Assembly: GCF_022898935.1 (NCBI RefSeq)
Contig: NZ_JALIRP010000007.1
Coordinates: 309,754 to 373,753 of the forward strand
Direction of reading: 5' to 3'
DNA length: 64,000 nt
Source: Paenibacillus mangrovi
GTDB taxonomy: Bacteria; Bacillota; Bacilli; Paenibacillales; Paenibacillaceae
A model generated the notes under the pieces. The model was not told the DNA's origin and searched no databases. It saw only the letters and a program-made list of their open reading frames with translations. This document shows, in pieces, positions 1 to 8,155 of this stretch. Within the stretch, counting starts at the first letter, position 1, and every line of letters begins with the position of its first letter. A program made the position numbers and the translations under genes.

Positions 1-280
1 TAAAGGCGGAAAAGCCCTTGATGGCGAAAAAGCGATTGACGTGTTCTTCGACGGTACCGAGTTTACCGTTCTGGAATCTGACAAAATCGAGCCGGCATAC
101 AACCACGGTGCAGGCTGCACATTCGCCGCCGCGATCGCAGGTGGATTAGCAAACGGTTTATCTGTGAAGGATGCCGTATCCAAAGCAAAAGATTTTGTAT
201 CCGCAGCAATCCGCAGCGGCTATCAGTTTAATGAATACGTCGGCCCTGTCTTCCATGGCGGATACCGTCTGGAGCGTTAA
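1..280 (+). CDS. pdxK: Pyridoxine/hydroxymethylpyrimidine kinase, C-terminal part
   Basis: This is the 3' end of a gene that begins before the window; the reading frame is open from base 2 to the TAA at 278-280. The translation carries the ribokinase-superfamily ATP/anion-hole signature HGAGCTFAAAI, in which the GAGC stretch positions the catalytic Cys/Asp region. ThiD and the Bacillus-type PdxK share this form. The end of the protein, including the GPVFHGGYRLER tail, looks complete. These enzymes phosphorylate pyridoxine or hydroxymethylpyrimidine in the cytoplasm. The HGAGCTF form favours the Bacillus PdxK subgroup over canonical ThiD, but only the last 92 codons are visible, so substrate assignment is tentative. 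A strong terminator follows about 40 bases downstream. Confidence 0.8.
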   Translation, partial: KGGKALDGEKAIDVFFDGTEFTVLESDKIEPAYNHGAGCTFAAAIAGGLANGLSVKDAVSKAKDFVSAAIRSGYQFNEYVGPVFHGGYRLER

Positions 281-320
281 TCCCCAGGCTATTAGGCCAG
301 ACGATTAGGTTTGAAAATGC

Positions 321-353
321 AAAAGCCTCCTTCTACACACGAAGGAGGCTTTT
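321..353. terminator. Bidirectional rho-independent terminator
   Basis: A perfect 13-bp inverted repeat (AAAAGCCTCCTTC with its complement) surrounds a 7-base loop, and the arms give an A-run on one side and a T-run on the other. It lies between the convergent pdxK-type gene and the HAAS gene and can end transcripts from both sides. Confidence 0.9.
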
Positions 354-391
354 CTATGTATACATCACAAGCTATAAGAATTTTCGATCCT

Positions 392-961
392 TCAGTTTTC
401 AAACGATCTCGCTCCCGGCAGCGAACGTCTGTAACGCTCGGACAGGAATGCAAGGTATTTCTTCAAACCCACCCAGCTGAAGTAGGCGATTCCGCCAACA
501 ATTGCGCTCACGACCGCAGCAAATACCATGCTGTATTCCGATGGAATTTCCACACCGGGCGCAATGGTCATATTGACCCAAGACGCGCCGAAAGTGCGCA
601 GAATGCCTGCAATGAAAATCATTACGGCACAAAACCCGAAACCATAGGCTACCGTTGCCAGCACCGGAATTACCATAACGCTCAGGAGGCCGGTAGTACA
701 GTAGAATCCGACCATCGTCAGCACATCCTTAATCGATCTTACACTCATATGCCCAGCCATATGTTCACTCCGGTAAGCTCTCGCCAGCTTGCGTGGATCG
801 CCTAGACGTGAGAGGATTACGGCTTCAGGCTGTCCATTCGCAATTCCCTCTGCAATATGGCTTTCGATTTCCATAACTGCATCCATTCTTTCTGCATCAG
901 GCAGCTTCTCCAGATAGTGGTTCAATTTCTCTAAATACGACCTTCCATACGCACTAATCAT
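392..961 (-). CDS. HAAS/DUF1700-type membrane protein, PadR partner
   Basis: The 189-residue product has an N-terminal helical domain (YLEKLNHYLEKLPDAER, then IESHIAEG and LGDPRKLA) typical of the HAAS/DUF1700 family. These proteins are commonly encoded beside a PadR repressor and may act as anti-sigma-like or regulatory membrane proteins. Three to four hydrophobic segments follow from about residue 70 to 175. The ATG at 961 is chosen because GGAGGAG lies seven bases upstream; earlier in-frame codons lie inside padR. The start overlaps the end of padR by eight bases, which implies translational coupling. The family call is good but the biochemical role is unknown. Confidence 0.8.
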   Translation of the reverse strand: MISAYGRSYLEKLNHYLEKLPDAERMDAVMEIESHIAEGIANGQPEAVILSRLGDPRKLARAYRSEHMAGHMSVRSIKDVLTMVGFYCTTGLLSVMVIPVLATVAYGFGFCAVMIFIAGILRTFGASWVNMTIAPGVEIPSEYSMVFAAVVSAIVGGIAYFSWVGLKKYLAFLSERYRRSLPGARSFEN

Positions 962-1301
962 GATTCTCTCCTCCGAATAATTGAATATGTCCGACAGCAC
1001 TGCTGATTTTGTTCCATTCCACCGACATCTTTTCCATCAAGCGGCGTCCGGAGTCCGTAAGACTGTAGTACTTCCGGGGCGGTCCGGATTCGGATTCCTT
1101 CCAGAAGGATTCAATGTATTTATCTTTAAGCAGCCTGCGCAGCAGCGGATACAGTGTTCCTTCCGTTATGGCAAGAGGCTCCCATTGATCAAGCAGCGTT
1201 ACAAGCTCATATCCGTACCTGGGCTCTCTGCTGATCAGCTGCAAAATGCAATACTCTAGGATTCCTCTTCGAACCTGAGATGTCCATTCTGACATTTCCA
1301 T
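954..1301 (-). CDS. PadR-family transcriptional repressor
   Basis: The product of about 115 residues is a compact PadR winged helix: RRGILEYCILQLISREPRYGYELV, followed by the recognition region EGTLYPLLRRL and the wing GPPRKYYSLTDSG. The ATG at 1301 sits 11 bases after AGGAG; an ATG at 1295 is also possible. Upstream in-frame codons fall in the -35 element of the promoter at 1327-1355, so they cannot be used. The gene is coupled to the HAAS gene downstream. PadR proteins of this short class usually repress their own operon in response to stress or small ligands; the ligand here cannot be read from sequence. Confidence 0.9.
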   Translation of the reverse strand: MEMSEWTSQVRRGILEYCILQLISREPRYGYELVTLLDQWEPLAITEGTLYPLLRRLLKDKYIESFWKESESGPPRKYYSLTDSGRRLMEKMSVEWNKISSAVGHIQLFGGENHD

Positions 1302-1326
1302 ACAACTGTCCGCTCCTTTCGTTACT

Positions 1327-1355
1327 ATAATATCACCCAGTACTGTGCTTTGCAA
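1327..1355 (-). promoter_or_regulatory. Sigma-A-type promoter of padR-HAAS
   Basis: On the minus strand TTGCAA (1355-1350) and TATTAT (1332-1327) are separated by exactly 17 bases. AGTAC motifs in inverted arrangement lie around the -35 and spacer (about 1341-1359) and are a plausible autoregulatory PadR operator. Confidence 0.7.
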
Positions 1356-1435
1356 GGTACTAGGTTGAGTACACTAACATATTTTTTTTAGCACATGGTC
1401 AGTGAGAATAAAGTATTAGACTGATCACAGAAATT

Positions 1436-1514
1436 GAAACAGCGACAGCCATGGACTAGAAAATAAAGTCCTAGACTATCGCTGTTTCATTGAACTAACG
1501 TGTTGCTAAGCGCC
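1436..1514. repeat. Dispersed hairpin repeat, copy R1
   Basis: A 10-bp perfect stem (GAAACAGCGA, 1436-1445, with 1479-1488) has an inner GGACT/AGTCC stem. It is followed by the tail TTGAACTAACGTGTTGCTAA, which matches the tail found near 48.7, 50.5, 51.2 and 57.2 kb. It lies downstream of the FAD monooxygenase gene and may also act as its terminator. Confidence 0.6.
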
Positions 1515-1527
1515 AATTAAGACCATA

Positions 1528-2964
1528 CTAAAGTTCCTGATTGGCTTTCGTTTGCCCAGCTTGCTGCTTAGTGTGATCAGACCACCGGTCGCTAAACACC
1601 GCGCGCCGCAGTGAGGGCACCGCTCCGCAAAGCCTCAGGAAACCCTTGCCCGTAATCCGTGAAATGCGGCCGGCCAAAGCCTGCTTTGTGTTGCGCATCG
1701 AATCCTTAACGGCAGCGAAGCCATACTCCAACATCAATGCTTCATAACTGTGTATAGCCGGAATAAGGGATTGCTTTCCTAGCTTGACGTCTATCAGCAT
1801 GCTGCAGAGCAGACTTGCGTCTCTCAGCGCGGTATTGGCACCAATCCCCCCCGCTGGAGTCATGCTGTGAATTGCGTCTCCAAGCAGAGTAACATTCGTA
1901 CTCTCCCATGGTCTAATCGGAACGGAAGTTCTAAACTCGAATGCCTGGATCGTATCGGCGCTCGTCTCAACAATCATCCGGTGTAGGTCCGGGTGCCAGC
2001 CTTCGATCATCTGGCTGACTAGCTTTTGTAAGGCTTCACCCTGCCCGTCGGTGGCTTTAATGGTACGGTCATCGCGGCGAGTGATGAACGCCCAAAGAAT
2101 GTAGTCTTTGTTTTCAAGGCTGTGGAAGAGCTGATCAGGGTTCAAACCTGCGGCTCTAACCTTGTCGCCGAGCAACTTCAGCGCTTCATCGGGAGTGCGT
2201 CTCCGGTTAAAGATGGCGGTGAACAGGAAGTGCTGCGGGCCCAGGATTACATTCATCCCGTTTGTAACCCGGTTCGGTAGCCAGACCCGAGTACCCTTGG
2301 TCAGCTCGAGCTTGCCGCCTATGCCGACCGCACCCGTGTCGACCCGCTCGGCCTTTGGCAGATACTGGCGGCGTACCCGGGAGTTGGCGCCGTCAACACC
2401 GACAAGCAGATCGCCGGTCGCCGTGGTACCGTCAGTGAAGACGGCGGTGACACGTCCGTTGGGTAAATGCTCATAACGAACAAACTCCTTATCGAAGTGT
2501 ACATCATCGTCCAGTCCAGCGAGAAGAATTTGACGGAGGGTAAGCCGACTAACCGCGTGGTGGCCCTTTGACGGATCAGTCACCCCTCCGGTGACGATAT
2601 CGTCTTCGACAAGCACCAGCGTCCGCAGCTTCTCGTCGAGGAATCCGAAGCCTGCGCCGGGGTCACCAGCAGTGGCGACGAACGCATCCCATAGAACGGT
2701 GGGAAGACAGCTGTTTAGAGCCCGGCTGCCGGTCGGGTCAATATGAATGCGATAGCCCTGTTCGCGGGCGGTGGGAGTACGGTCCCTCTCGTACACCGCA
2801 ATGCTGATGCCAGCCTGCTTCAACCCATGGGCCAGGCAGAGTCCGCCGATCCCGCCGCCGATGATGAGGACATGAAGCGGTACGGCTGAGTCGAAATTTT
2901 CTTTGTTGGTTGTGGAGTTTAACTTAGGTTGTCCTTGTGAGCTGAAGGTGGTCACATTTGACAT
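1528..2964 (-). CDS. FAD-dependent aromatic-type monooxygenase
   Basis: The product of about 478 residues belongs to the PF01494 (FAD_binding_3) class. It has the dinucleotide motif VLIIGGGIGGLCLAHGL near the N-terminus, the middle DG motif (LLVGVDGANSRVRRQ) and the late FAD motif GDAIHSMTPAGGIGANTALRD. Such enzymes hydroxylate aromatic or polyketide substrates with NAD(P)H and O2; some inactivate rifamycin or tetracycline. The ATG at 2964 follows AAGGAG by nine bases. It is downstream of a PadR regulator with a 13-base gap, so the two form an operon and drug- or phenolic-induced expression is likely. The gene is strikingly GC-rich: 41 of 60 bases at 2341-2400 are G or C, which suggests acquisition from a high-GC donor. 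The substrate is unknown. Confidence 0.88.
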   Translation of the reverse strand: MSNVTTFSSQGQPKLNSTTNKENFDSAVPLHVLIIGGGIGGLCLAHGLKQAGISIAVYERDRTPTAREQGYRIHIDPTGSRALNSCLPTVLWDAFVATAGDPGAGFGFLDEKLRTLVLVEDDIVTGGVTDPSKGHHAVSRLTLRQILLAGLDDDVHFDKEFVRYEHLPNGRVTAVFTDGTTATGDLLVGVDGANSRVRRQYLPKAERVDTGAVGIGGKLELTKGTRVWLPNRVTNGMNVILGPQHFLFTAIFNRRRTPDEALKLLGDKVRAAGLNPDQLFHSLENKDYILWAFITRRDDRTIKATDGQGEALQKLVSQMIEGWHPDLHRMIVETSADTIQAFEFRTSVPIRPWESTNVTLLGDAIHSMTPAGGIGANTALRDASLLCSMLIDVKLGKQSLIPAIHSYEALMLEYGFAAVKDSMRNTKQALAGRISRITGKGFLRLCGAVPSLRRAVFSDRWSDHTKQQAGQTKANQEL

Positions 2965-2977
2965 ACTCCATTTCTCC

Positions 2978-3532
2978 TTACTGATTTCGCATATTTTGAA
3001 CATATTCAAGATCGGATTTCCACAAGTTAATATTACGGTTCATCACAGAAATTACCGAGTGCAGCTGACCTTCACTTTCCTGAAGTCTTTGTTGCAGATC
3101 TTCTAGCTCACTTTGAATATAGAAAACATGAGTTTGACAGTAGTTGATATAGTGGTCCAACAAATAATCACGCTGACCTTGCGTCAGCAAATCCAAAAAA
3201 ATCATTTTGTACCAGAATATTTTTTGGTATTCACCCAGACTGGAAGTAGTATCCATGATCAAATTATAAAAGTGATTCTGACCGGAATCTGTAATTTGAT
3301 ACACTCGCTGACGGTTTTCATTTGGTGTGCCGGCATCCGTAATGAGAGCTTGCTTTTCTAGCTTTACAAGCAATGGATAAAGTCGGCCGCTGCTGAACTT
3401 GGCATAAGGTCCGACAATATCGTTAACAATCTTTGATATCCGGTAACCATGCATGGGGTAACGCATAAAGAAGCCCAGAACGATCATTTCGTACATAGAT
3501 GTCTTGATTCCCTCCATTTCCTCTCGACTCAC
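2978..3532 (-). CDS. PadR-family regulator with long C-terminal domain
   Basis: A full-length PadR protein: an N-terminal winged helix (MYEMIVLGFFMRYPMHGYRI, GRLYPLLVKLEK, RVYQITDSG) followed by a helical dimerisation domain of about 90 residues (Vir_act_alpha_C type). The start is uncertain: GTG at 3532 has no clear ribosome binding site, while ATG at 3496 (Met-Tyr-Glu) lies 13 bases after GGAGGG and matches the usual PadR N-terminus. A 14-bp palindrome lies just upstream of the gene over the likely transcription start. Its position before the monooxygenase gene suggests that it represses the pair until an aromatic ligand binds. Confidence 0.88.
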   Translation of the reverse strand: MSREEMEGIKTSMYEMIVLGFFMRYPMHGYRISKIVNDIVGPYAKFSSGRLYPLLVKLEKQALITDAGTPNENRQRVYQITDSGQNHFYNLIMDTTSSLGEYQKIFWYKMIFLDLLTQGQRDYLLDHYINYCQTHVFYIQSELEDLQQRLQESEGQLHSVISVMNRNINLWKSDLEYVQNMRNQ

Positions 3533-3546
3533 TCATGTTATGTCAT

Positions 3547-3594
3547 CATGATATATCATGGTAATATATTATTATCACCTCAGAAAAGAGTCAA
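3547..3594 (-). promoter_or_regulatory. padR-monooxygenase promoter with palindromic operator
   Basis: TTGACT (3594-3589) and TAATAT (3571-3566) are 17 bases apart on the minus strand. A perfect palindrome CATGATATATCATG (3547-3560) begins a few bases downstream of the -10, over the expected +1. This is the usual arrangement for a PadR autorepressor. Confidence 0.75.
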
Positions 3595-3663
3595 GGGATT
3601 GCCGTACCGAACTAAAAAAATATTTTGCGAACCTGTATCATCATATCACTCCAACTTAAGCAA

Positions 3664-3686
3664 ATCTGCCCGTTAGCTCAACGCCG
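3664..3686. repeat. Dispersed repeat, fragment R2
   Basis: CTGCCCGTTAGCTCAACG (3666-3683) matches the head of the repeat family seen at 50418, 51118, 51194 and 54352. Only the head is recognisable here. Confidence 0.5.
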
Positions 3687-3724
3687 CCGCGTGAGTCTTT
3701 ATTTTCGACAACACAACTCTTCAC

Positions 3725-3761
3725 AAAAAAAAGCCCAATCTGCCCGAAGCAGACTGAGCTT
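3725..3761 (-). terminator. Terminator of the NAD operon
   Basis: Read on the minus strand, a 13-bp stem (AAGCTCAGTCTGC) with two G-U pairs closes a short loop and is followed by a run of at least seven U. It starts 16 bases after the nadE stop codon. Confidence 0.85.
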
Positions 3762-3776
3762 ATATATGTTTGAGGC

Positions 3777-4595
3777 TTACTTCCACCACTCATCAAAAGG
3801 TGTTACTGGCATCTCGCGTTTATGCTGCGAGTTATTGTAGCGTTTTTCGATCTTCTCTTGCTCTTCCGGATCCACTTTATTCCCAACCAGATATTCATCG
3901 ATGACGTTATATTTCATTCCCAGCTCCGTTTCATCGGCCTGTTGAGGTTTGTTATCCAGGAGATCCGCAGTCGGCGTTTTCAGGTACAACCGTTCTGCCG
4001 CTTGCAGCTCCTTCAAGAGCTCACGCCCTTGTCCTTTGGTAAGTCCTGTCAACGGAAGGATATCCACTCCTCCATCTCCGAATTTGGTGTAGAAGCCCGT
4101 AATCGCTTCTGCCGCATGGTCAGTTCCAACGACTAAGCATTGACGTTCTCCGGCAATCGCATATTGCGCGATCATGCGCATTCTCGCCTTCACGTTCCCT
4201 TTATGGTAATCAGGAAGTGCGCTGCCGGTGGTTTCGACATATGTTTCAGCCAAAGCATTCACAGCATTTGCGATATTGAAGTCAAAGGACTGATCCGGCT
4301 TGATAAATGCCAGCGCTTCCTGGGCATCGTCTTCATCCTTTTGAATGCCAAAAGGCAATCGGACGGCAAAAAAAGTTGCCTCATAACCTTCCGCACGAAG
4401 TTCTTCAGCAGCAAGTTGGGACAACCGGCCGGCAAGCGTGGAATCCTGCCCCCCGCTAATGCCCAGTACAAATCCTTTTGCTCCTGCCTTTTTGCAATAG
4501 GCTTTAAGAAAATCGATCCGGCTGCGGATTTCTTCTTTCGCGTCAATGACCGGCTTTACGTTCAGGGTTTTCGTAATTTGTTCTTGAGTGCTCAT
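3777..4595 (-). CDS. nadE: NH3-dependent NAD synthetase
   Basis: The 272-residue product has the usual Bacillus NadE length. It catalyses ATP-dependent amidation of nicotinate adenine dinucleotide to NAD, using ammonia. The PP-loop motif GISGGQDSTLAGRL is near residue 45. Also visible are the conserved GTDHAAEAITGFYTKFGDGG stretch and the LTKGQGRELL and PTADLLDNKPQQADE segments. No glutaminase domain is present, so it is the ammonia-dependent form. GGGAGAG precedes the ATG, and the gene is last in the five-gene NAD operon, 16 bases after nadD. Confidence 0.97.
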   Translation of the reverse strand: MSTQEQITKTLNVKPVIDAKEEIRSRIDFLKAYCKKAGAKGFVLGISGGQDSTLAGRLSQLAAEELRAEGYEATFFAVRLPFGIQKDEDDAQEALAFIKPDQSFDFNIANAVNALAETYVETTGSALPDYHKGNVKARMRMIAQYAIAGERQCLVVGTDHAAEAITGFYTKFGDGGVDILPLTGLTKGQGRELLKELQAAERLYLKTPTADLLDNKPQQADETELGMKYNVIDEYLVGNKVDPEEQEKIEKRYNNSQHKREMPVTPFDEWWK

Positions 4596-4611
4596 GTGTG
4601 GTCTCTCCCTT

Positions 4612-5226
4612 TTATCGATATAATTGATGGGCTTTAATGTAGTCGTAGCATTTGTCGGGTACTAAGTACCGGGGTTCTCCACCCTTGTTGAACTCGTCGC
4701 GGATATAACTCGAACTGATCTCCATCGCGAGGCCTTTATCGATCAGATGAAACGTTTGCCCGTCATCCGCATTTCGAAGAATCGGTGATTTGCTAATTGC
4801 GGACAACATGTTAATGCCATCCCTGGCCATGACGATAAATTTATTTTCCTGGATTAATTCTTCGGATTTCTTCCATTTCCCTTCACCGATATCGAGCAGC
4901 AAGTCGGCTCCCATAATAAAATAAATTTCGTCATCCGGAAATTGTTCTTTAAAATGCTTAAGCGTGAGATAAGTGGCAATCTCCCACCCAACCTTCTTCA
5001 TTTCATAATCGTCCGCTACGAATTTATCATTGCCTTTAATAGCCATCTCAATCATGTTCCATCGGTGCTCGTCGCTGATATGCAGCTTTTTGTCGGGTCT
5101 TTTGCTGGAGCATGGCAGAAATATCACCCGGTCCAGTTTGCAGCGGTGGGCAACCGTGCTTGCGGTCCAGAGATGAACGTTGGTAATGGGATCAAAGGAT
5201 GATCCGTATATTCCTATTTTAGCCAT
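4612..5226 (-). CDS. nadD: Nicotinate-nucleotide adenylyltransferase
   Basis: The 204-residue nucleotidyltransferase has the phosphate-binding motif YGSSFDPITNVH (the GxFDPxHxGH equivalent), and the ISSSYIR motif close to the C-terminus. It adenylates nicotinate mononucleotide to NaAD, the step between PncB and NadE. GSSFDPITNVH differs from the usual GGTFDPPHxGH, which suggests a salvage-operon paralogue rather than the housekeeping nadD that normally sits beside yqeH/yqeK. AGGAGG lies upstream of the ATG, and pncB ends nine bases before it. Confidence 0.9.
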   Translation of the reverse strand: MAKIGIYGSSFDPITNVHLWTASTVAHRCKLDRVIFLPCSSKRPDKKLHISDEHRWNMIEMAIKGNDKFVADDYEMKKVGWEIATYLTLKHFKEQFPDDEIYFIMGADLLLDIGEGKWKKSEELIQENKFIVMARDGINMLSAISKSPILRNADDGQTFHLIDKGLAMEISSSYIRDEFNKGGEPRYLVPDKCYDYIKAHQLYR

Positions 5227-5235
5227 GGCAGCCTC

Positions 5236-6726
5236 CTATGCTTGCATCCGCTGTTTCACTTTTAGCTGTACTTCTTCGATCAGCTTCATTTTGTTATCCC
5301 AGCATTGCTGGCTTAAGTTCACCGGATATTCAGCCGGATTCAGAGTCCGTTTGTATTCTTCCCAGAGGACTTCCAGATTCTCTTTTACAAAAGCCTGAAT
5401 GTCCTGCAGCGCAGGCAGCTGATATACCAATTCGCCCTTCTCAAAAATCATATGGTGAAGCTCCCGGGCTTCAAAGCTCGTCACGAATTTCGCGATATAC
5501 GTATGAACCGGATGGAACATCTTGAGACAATCCTGGCTTTGCGGCTCCTCATGTTCCAGCGCAATGTAATCCCCTTCCGATTTGCGGCTCACTTTATTGA
5601 TGATACGGAACACTCTTTTTCGTCCGGGAGTTGAAATCTTTTCGGGATTGGAGCTGATTTTGATCGTGTCCGCCATATGTCCGTTCTCGTCTTCGATCGA
5701 TATCAGCTTGTAAACAGCCCCCAAGGCAGGTTGATCGTAAGCGGTGATCAGCTTCGTACCCACACCCCATACATCGATTCGGGCCCCTTGCGTTTTCAGA
5801 TTCATGATCGTCTGCTCGTCAAGGTCATTCGATGCGTAAATCTTCGCATGTTCGAAACCTGCGCTGTCCAGCATTTTTCGTGCTTCTTTAGATAAATAAG
5901 CCAAATCGCCGCTATCCAAACGAATCCCTTTAAAGTCTATCCGATCGCCAAATTCTTTGGCAACCTGAATTGCCGTCGGAACGCCCGAACGGAGTGTATC
6001 GTACGTATCGACAAGAAAAACGCAGTCTTTATGACTCTCCGCGTATTTGCGGAAGGCGGTGTATTCATCGCGATAAGCCTGCACCAGGGAATGTGCATGA
6101 GTCCCGACGGTCGGGATGCCGAAAATCTTTCCAGCCCGCATATTCGATGTCGCATCAAAACCTGCCAGATATGCCGCTCTGGTTCCCCAGATGGCCGCAT
6201 CCAATTCCTGCGCTCTTCGGGTACCAAACTCCATCGTAGTCTCCTGACCCACGACCTGCTTGATCCGCGAGGCTTTAGTAGCAATTAGCGTCTGATAATT
6301 AACAATATTAAGAATAGCCGTTTCGATGAGCTGCGCTTCCGCAAGTGTTGCCTCAACCCGCATGATCGGTTCATTGGCAAAGACCAATTCCCCTTCTTTC
6401 ATCGAGAGAACCGTCCCAGTGAACCGAAGCGAAGCCAAATATTCAAGATAATCTTCAGCATAACCATCTTCCCGCAAGAATGCCAAATCACTGTCGCTGA
6501 AACGAAACGCATGCAGGTAGCGGATAACTCTCTCTAATCCCGCAAAAATTGCATATCCGTTCTGGAAAGGAATTTTCCGGAAGTAAACTTCGAATACGGC
6601 TTTTCGTTCGTGAATCCCATCTCGCCAGTAGGCTTCGACCATATTGATCTGGTATTTATCTGTATGAAGGGTAAGACTGTCGTCCGGGAAAGGAGTCTCT
6701 GGAATCTTAATCATTTGCTTAGTCAT
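5236..6726 (-). CDS. pncB: Nicotinate phosphoribosyltransferase
   Basis: The product of about 496 residues converts nicotinate and PRPP to nicotinate mononucleotide in the cytoplasm. Family landmarks include LHTDKYQINMVEAYWRDG at the N-terminus, EFGTRRAQELDAAIWGTRAA, the PRPP-site stretch KGIRLDSGDLAYLSKEARK and the basic STPGRKRVFRI loop. The start is set at the ATG at 6726, seven bases after AAGGAGG; the longer in-frame extension runs into pncA. The gene begins two bases after the pncA stop, so the pair is almost certainly cotranslated. It receives nicotinate made by PncA. Confidence 0.96.
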   Translation of the reverse strand: MTKQMIKIPETPFPDDSLTLHTDKYQINMVEAYWRDGIHERKAVFEVYFRKIPFQNGYAIFAGLERVIRYLHAFRFSDSDLAFLREDGYAEDYLEYLASLRFTGTVLSMKEGELVFANEPIMRVEATLAEAQLIETAILNIVNYQTLIATKASRIKQVVGQETTMEFGTRRAQELDAAIWGTRAAYLAGFDATSNMRAGKIFGIPTVGTHAHSLVQAYRDEYTAFRKYAESHKDCVFLVDTYDTLRSGVPTAIQVAKEFGDRIDFKGIRLDSGDLAYLSKEARKMLDSAGFEHAKIYASNDLDEQTIMNLKTQGARIDVWGVGTKLITAYDQPALGAVYKLISIEDENGHMADTIKISSNPEKISTPGRKRVFRIINKVSRKSEGDYIALEHEEPQSQDCLKMFHPVHTYIAKFVTSFEARELHHMIFEKGELVYQLPALQDIQAFVKENLEVLWEEYKRTLNPAEYPVNLSQQCWDNKMKLIEEVQLKVKQRMQA

Positions 6727-6728
6727 GG

Positions 6729-7295
6729 TCAGCCCTCCTTGATTTCCGCACCCAGCGAACCTTTGAAATGACGCAGAGCCCATGTATGTCCTTCCGGATC
6801 GAAGCTCGCTACGGCATCCTGGTGAATGACGATATCGAATCCTTTGTTATAGGCATCAACAGCTGTATGCAAAACACAAATATCTGTACAAACGCCCACA
6901 AGATGAAGTTCGGAAATGCCTCTTGCCCGAAGCTGCAGTTCGAGATCCGTTCCTGCAAACGCGCTGTATCTCGTTTTGTCCATCCAATAGACGTTATCCG
7001 AGGCTTTGTTATCTTGATAAACGGCTTCGAGTGCTCCATACAGCTGGCGACCTGGCGTATCTTTGATGTTGTGCGGCGGGAACAGCTTGGTTTCAGGATG
7101 CAGCGTATCTCCCTCATGGTGCAGGTCTATGGCAAAGACGACGAAATCATGATTTGTAATAAACTCTTTTGTGAGCTGAGCGATTCGCTGCTCGATCGCC
7201 TGGCCCGGCTTCCCACAGGTTAATGCCCCATCAGCCGCCACAAAATCATTCGTATAATCAATATTGATCAGCGCTTTTCTTTTATCCGCATTCAT
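6729..7295 (-). CDS. pncA: Nicotinamidase
   Basis: A 188-residue isochorismatase-fold amidohydrolase that converts nicotinamide to nicotinate. The catalytic triad is visible as Asp in INIDYTNDF (near residue 13), Lys in the DKTRYSAF segment and Cys in GVCTDICVLHTAVDAYNKGF. The cis-peptide-like VGVCTDICV motif is typical of nicotinamidases. AGGAGGG lies just before the ATG. It is the first enzyme of the salvage route encoded here and directly follows the Nudix/NrtR-like regulator gene (25-base gap). Confidence 0.95.
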   Translation of the reverse strand: MNADKRKALINIDYTNDFVAADGALTCGKPGQAIEQRIAQLTKEFITNHDFVVFAIDLHHEGDTLHPETKLFPPHNIKDTPGRQLYGALEAVYQDNKASDNVYWMDKTRYSAFAGTDLELQLRARGISELHLVGVCTDICVLHTAVDAYNKGFDIVIHQDAVASFDPEGHTWALRHFKGSLGAEIKEG

Positions 7296-7320
7296 TAAAG
7301 ATCCCTCCTGAAATGGAAAA

Positions 7321-8097
7321 TCATTTTTTCGCGTGATAGATCGAGTTATTCACTTCAACATCTATGAAACGGTATAACTGCGTCGGCTTTTTGGAAGTAC
7401 GTGTGGTCTTTTTCCCGGGTACCTCCTGAATAAAAGGCAACGATTTAATTTTTCTTGCGAAAGCCGCATCAAGCACGATGGCCGAGTCGTTTGTAACGGT
7501 CTTCAGGACCGCCTGGAGCTCGGAGTACGTAAATTCTTCAGGTAAAAACTCTTTGGCCACCGTTGTTTCCAGCAGCTTTTGCCGGATTACGGCAATTGCA
7601 TCTTGTATGATGCGTGCGTGATCAAAGGCCAGATCCAGATCCAGTACTTTCTCTACCGAAAAGAGTTCAACCTCACTGGCATCGTCGTTAGCCCGGCGTT
7701 CGGATAATAGATGTTCTGGCACGATCGCATAATGGGCGTTGGAGATGATCCAGCCTCTAGGGTCACGCCCCGGTGTATCATAAACTCCAAAATGCTCGAG
7801 ATGAATATGATCCACGCCAGTCTCTTCTCTGAGTTCCCTTTGCGCCGATTGAAAAGCGGATTCTTCCGGATCCACAAAGCCGCCTGGCAAAGCCCATTTG
7901 CCCGCTTCCATATTGGGACGTCCTTCACTATCCAGCATACTCCGTTTGATGAGCATAATTTGAAGATCCATGAAGGGCGGTTTGAAGGTTTCCGCTTTCG
8001 CTGAAAGGATGGTAAATACGGCAATGTCTGATGTGTAACCATCCGGTGTTCTGTATTTTTTGACATCATACTGCTGCAGCGCTTGTTCGTTGGACAT
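7321..8097 (-). CDS. nrtR: Nudix/winged-helix protein, NrtR-like regulator of NAD salvage
   Basis: The product of about 258 residues has two parts. Residues 15-160 form a Nudix domain with a complete Nudix box (GGFVDPEESAFQSAQRELRE followed by ETGVD). The C-terminal 70 residues (FTYSELQAVLKTV ... FARKIKSLPFIQE ... PTQLYRFID) resemble the winged helix of NrtR, the ADP-ribose-sensing repressor of NAD genes. The intact Nudix glutamates mean it may also hydrolyse ADP-ribose. The ATG at 8097 is preceded by GAGGCGGG; the upstream in-frame codon at 8136 lacks a ribosome binding site. It is the first gene of the operon with pncA, pncB, nadD and nadE. The context fits NrtR well, but a plain Nudix enzyme fusion cannot be excluded. 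Confidence 0.8.
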   Translation of the reverse strand: MSNEQALQQYDVKKYRTPDGYTSDIAVFTILSAKAETFKPPFMDLQIMLIKRSMLDSEGRPNMEAGKWALPGGFVDPEESAFQSAQRELREETGVDHIHLEHFGVYDTPGRDPRGWIISNAHYAIVPEHLLSERRANDDASEVELFSVEKVLDLDLAFDHARIIQDAIAVIRQKLLETTVAKEFLPEEFTYSELQAVLKTVTNDSAIVLDAAFARKIKSLPFIQEVPGKKTTRTSKKPTQLYRFIDVEVNNSIYHAKK

Positions 8098-8155
8098 GTA
8101 CCCGCCTCGCTTTTGATTCGTTTTTTCATTTAACATTTAACGTTTTGTTAATTGT

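Noticed and set aside
1381..1527. Hairpin after the FAD monooxygenase gene read as an ordinary terminator only
   Set aside because: The sequence after the stem lacks a T-run but matches the tail of the dispersed repeat, so it is better explained as repeat copy R1.
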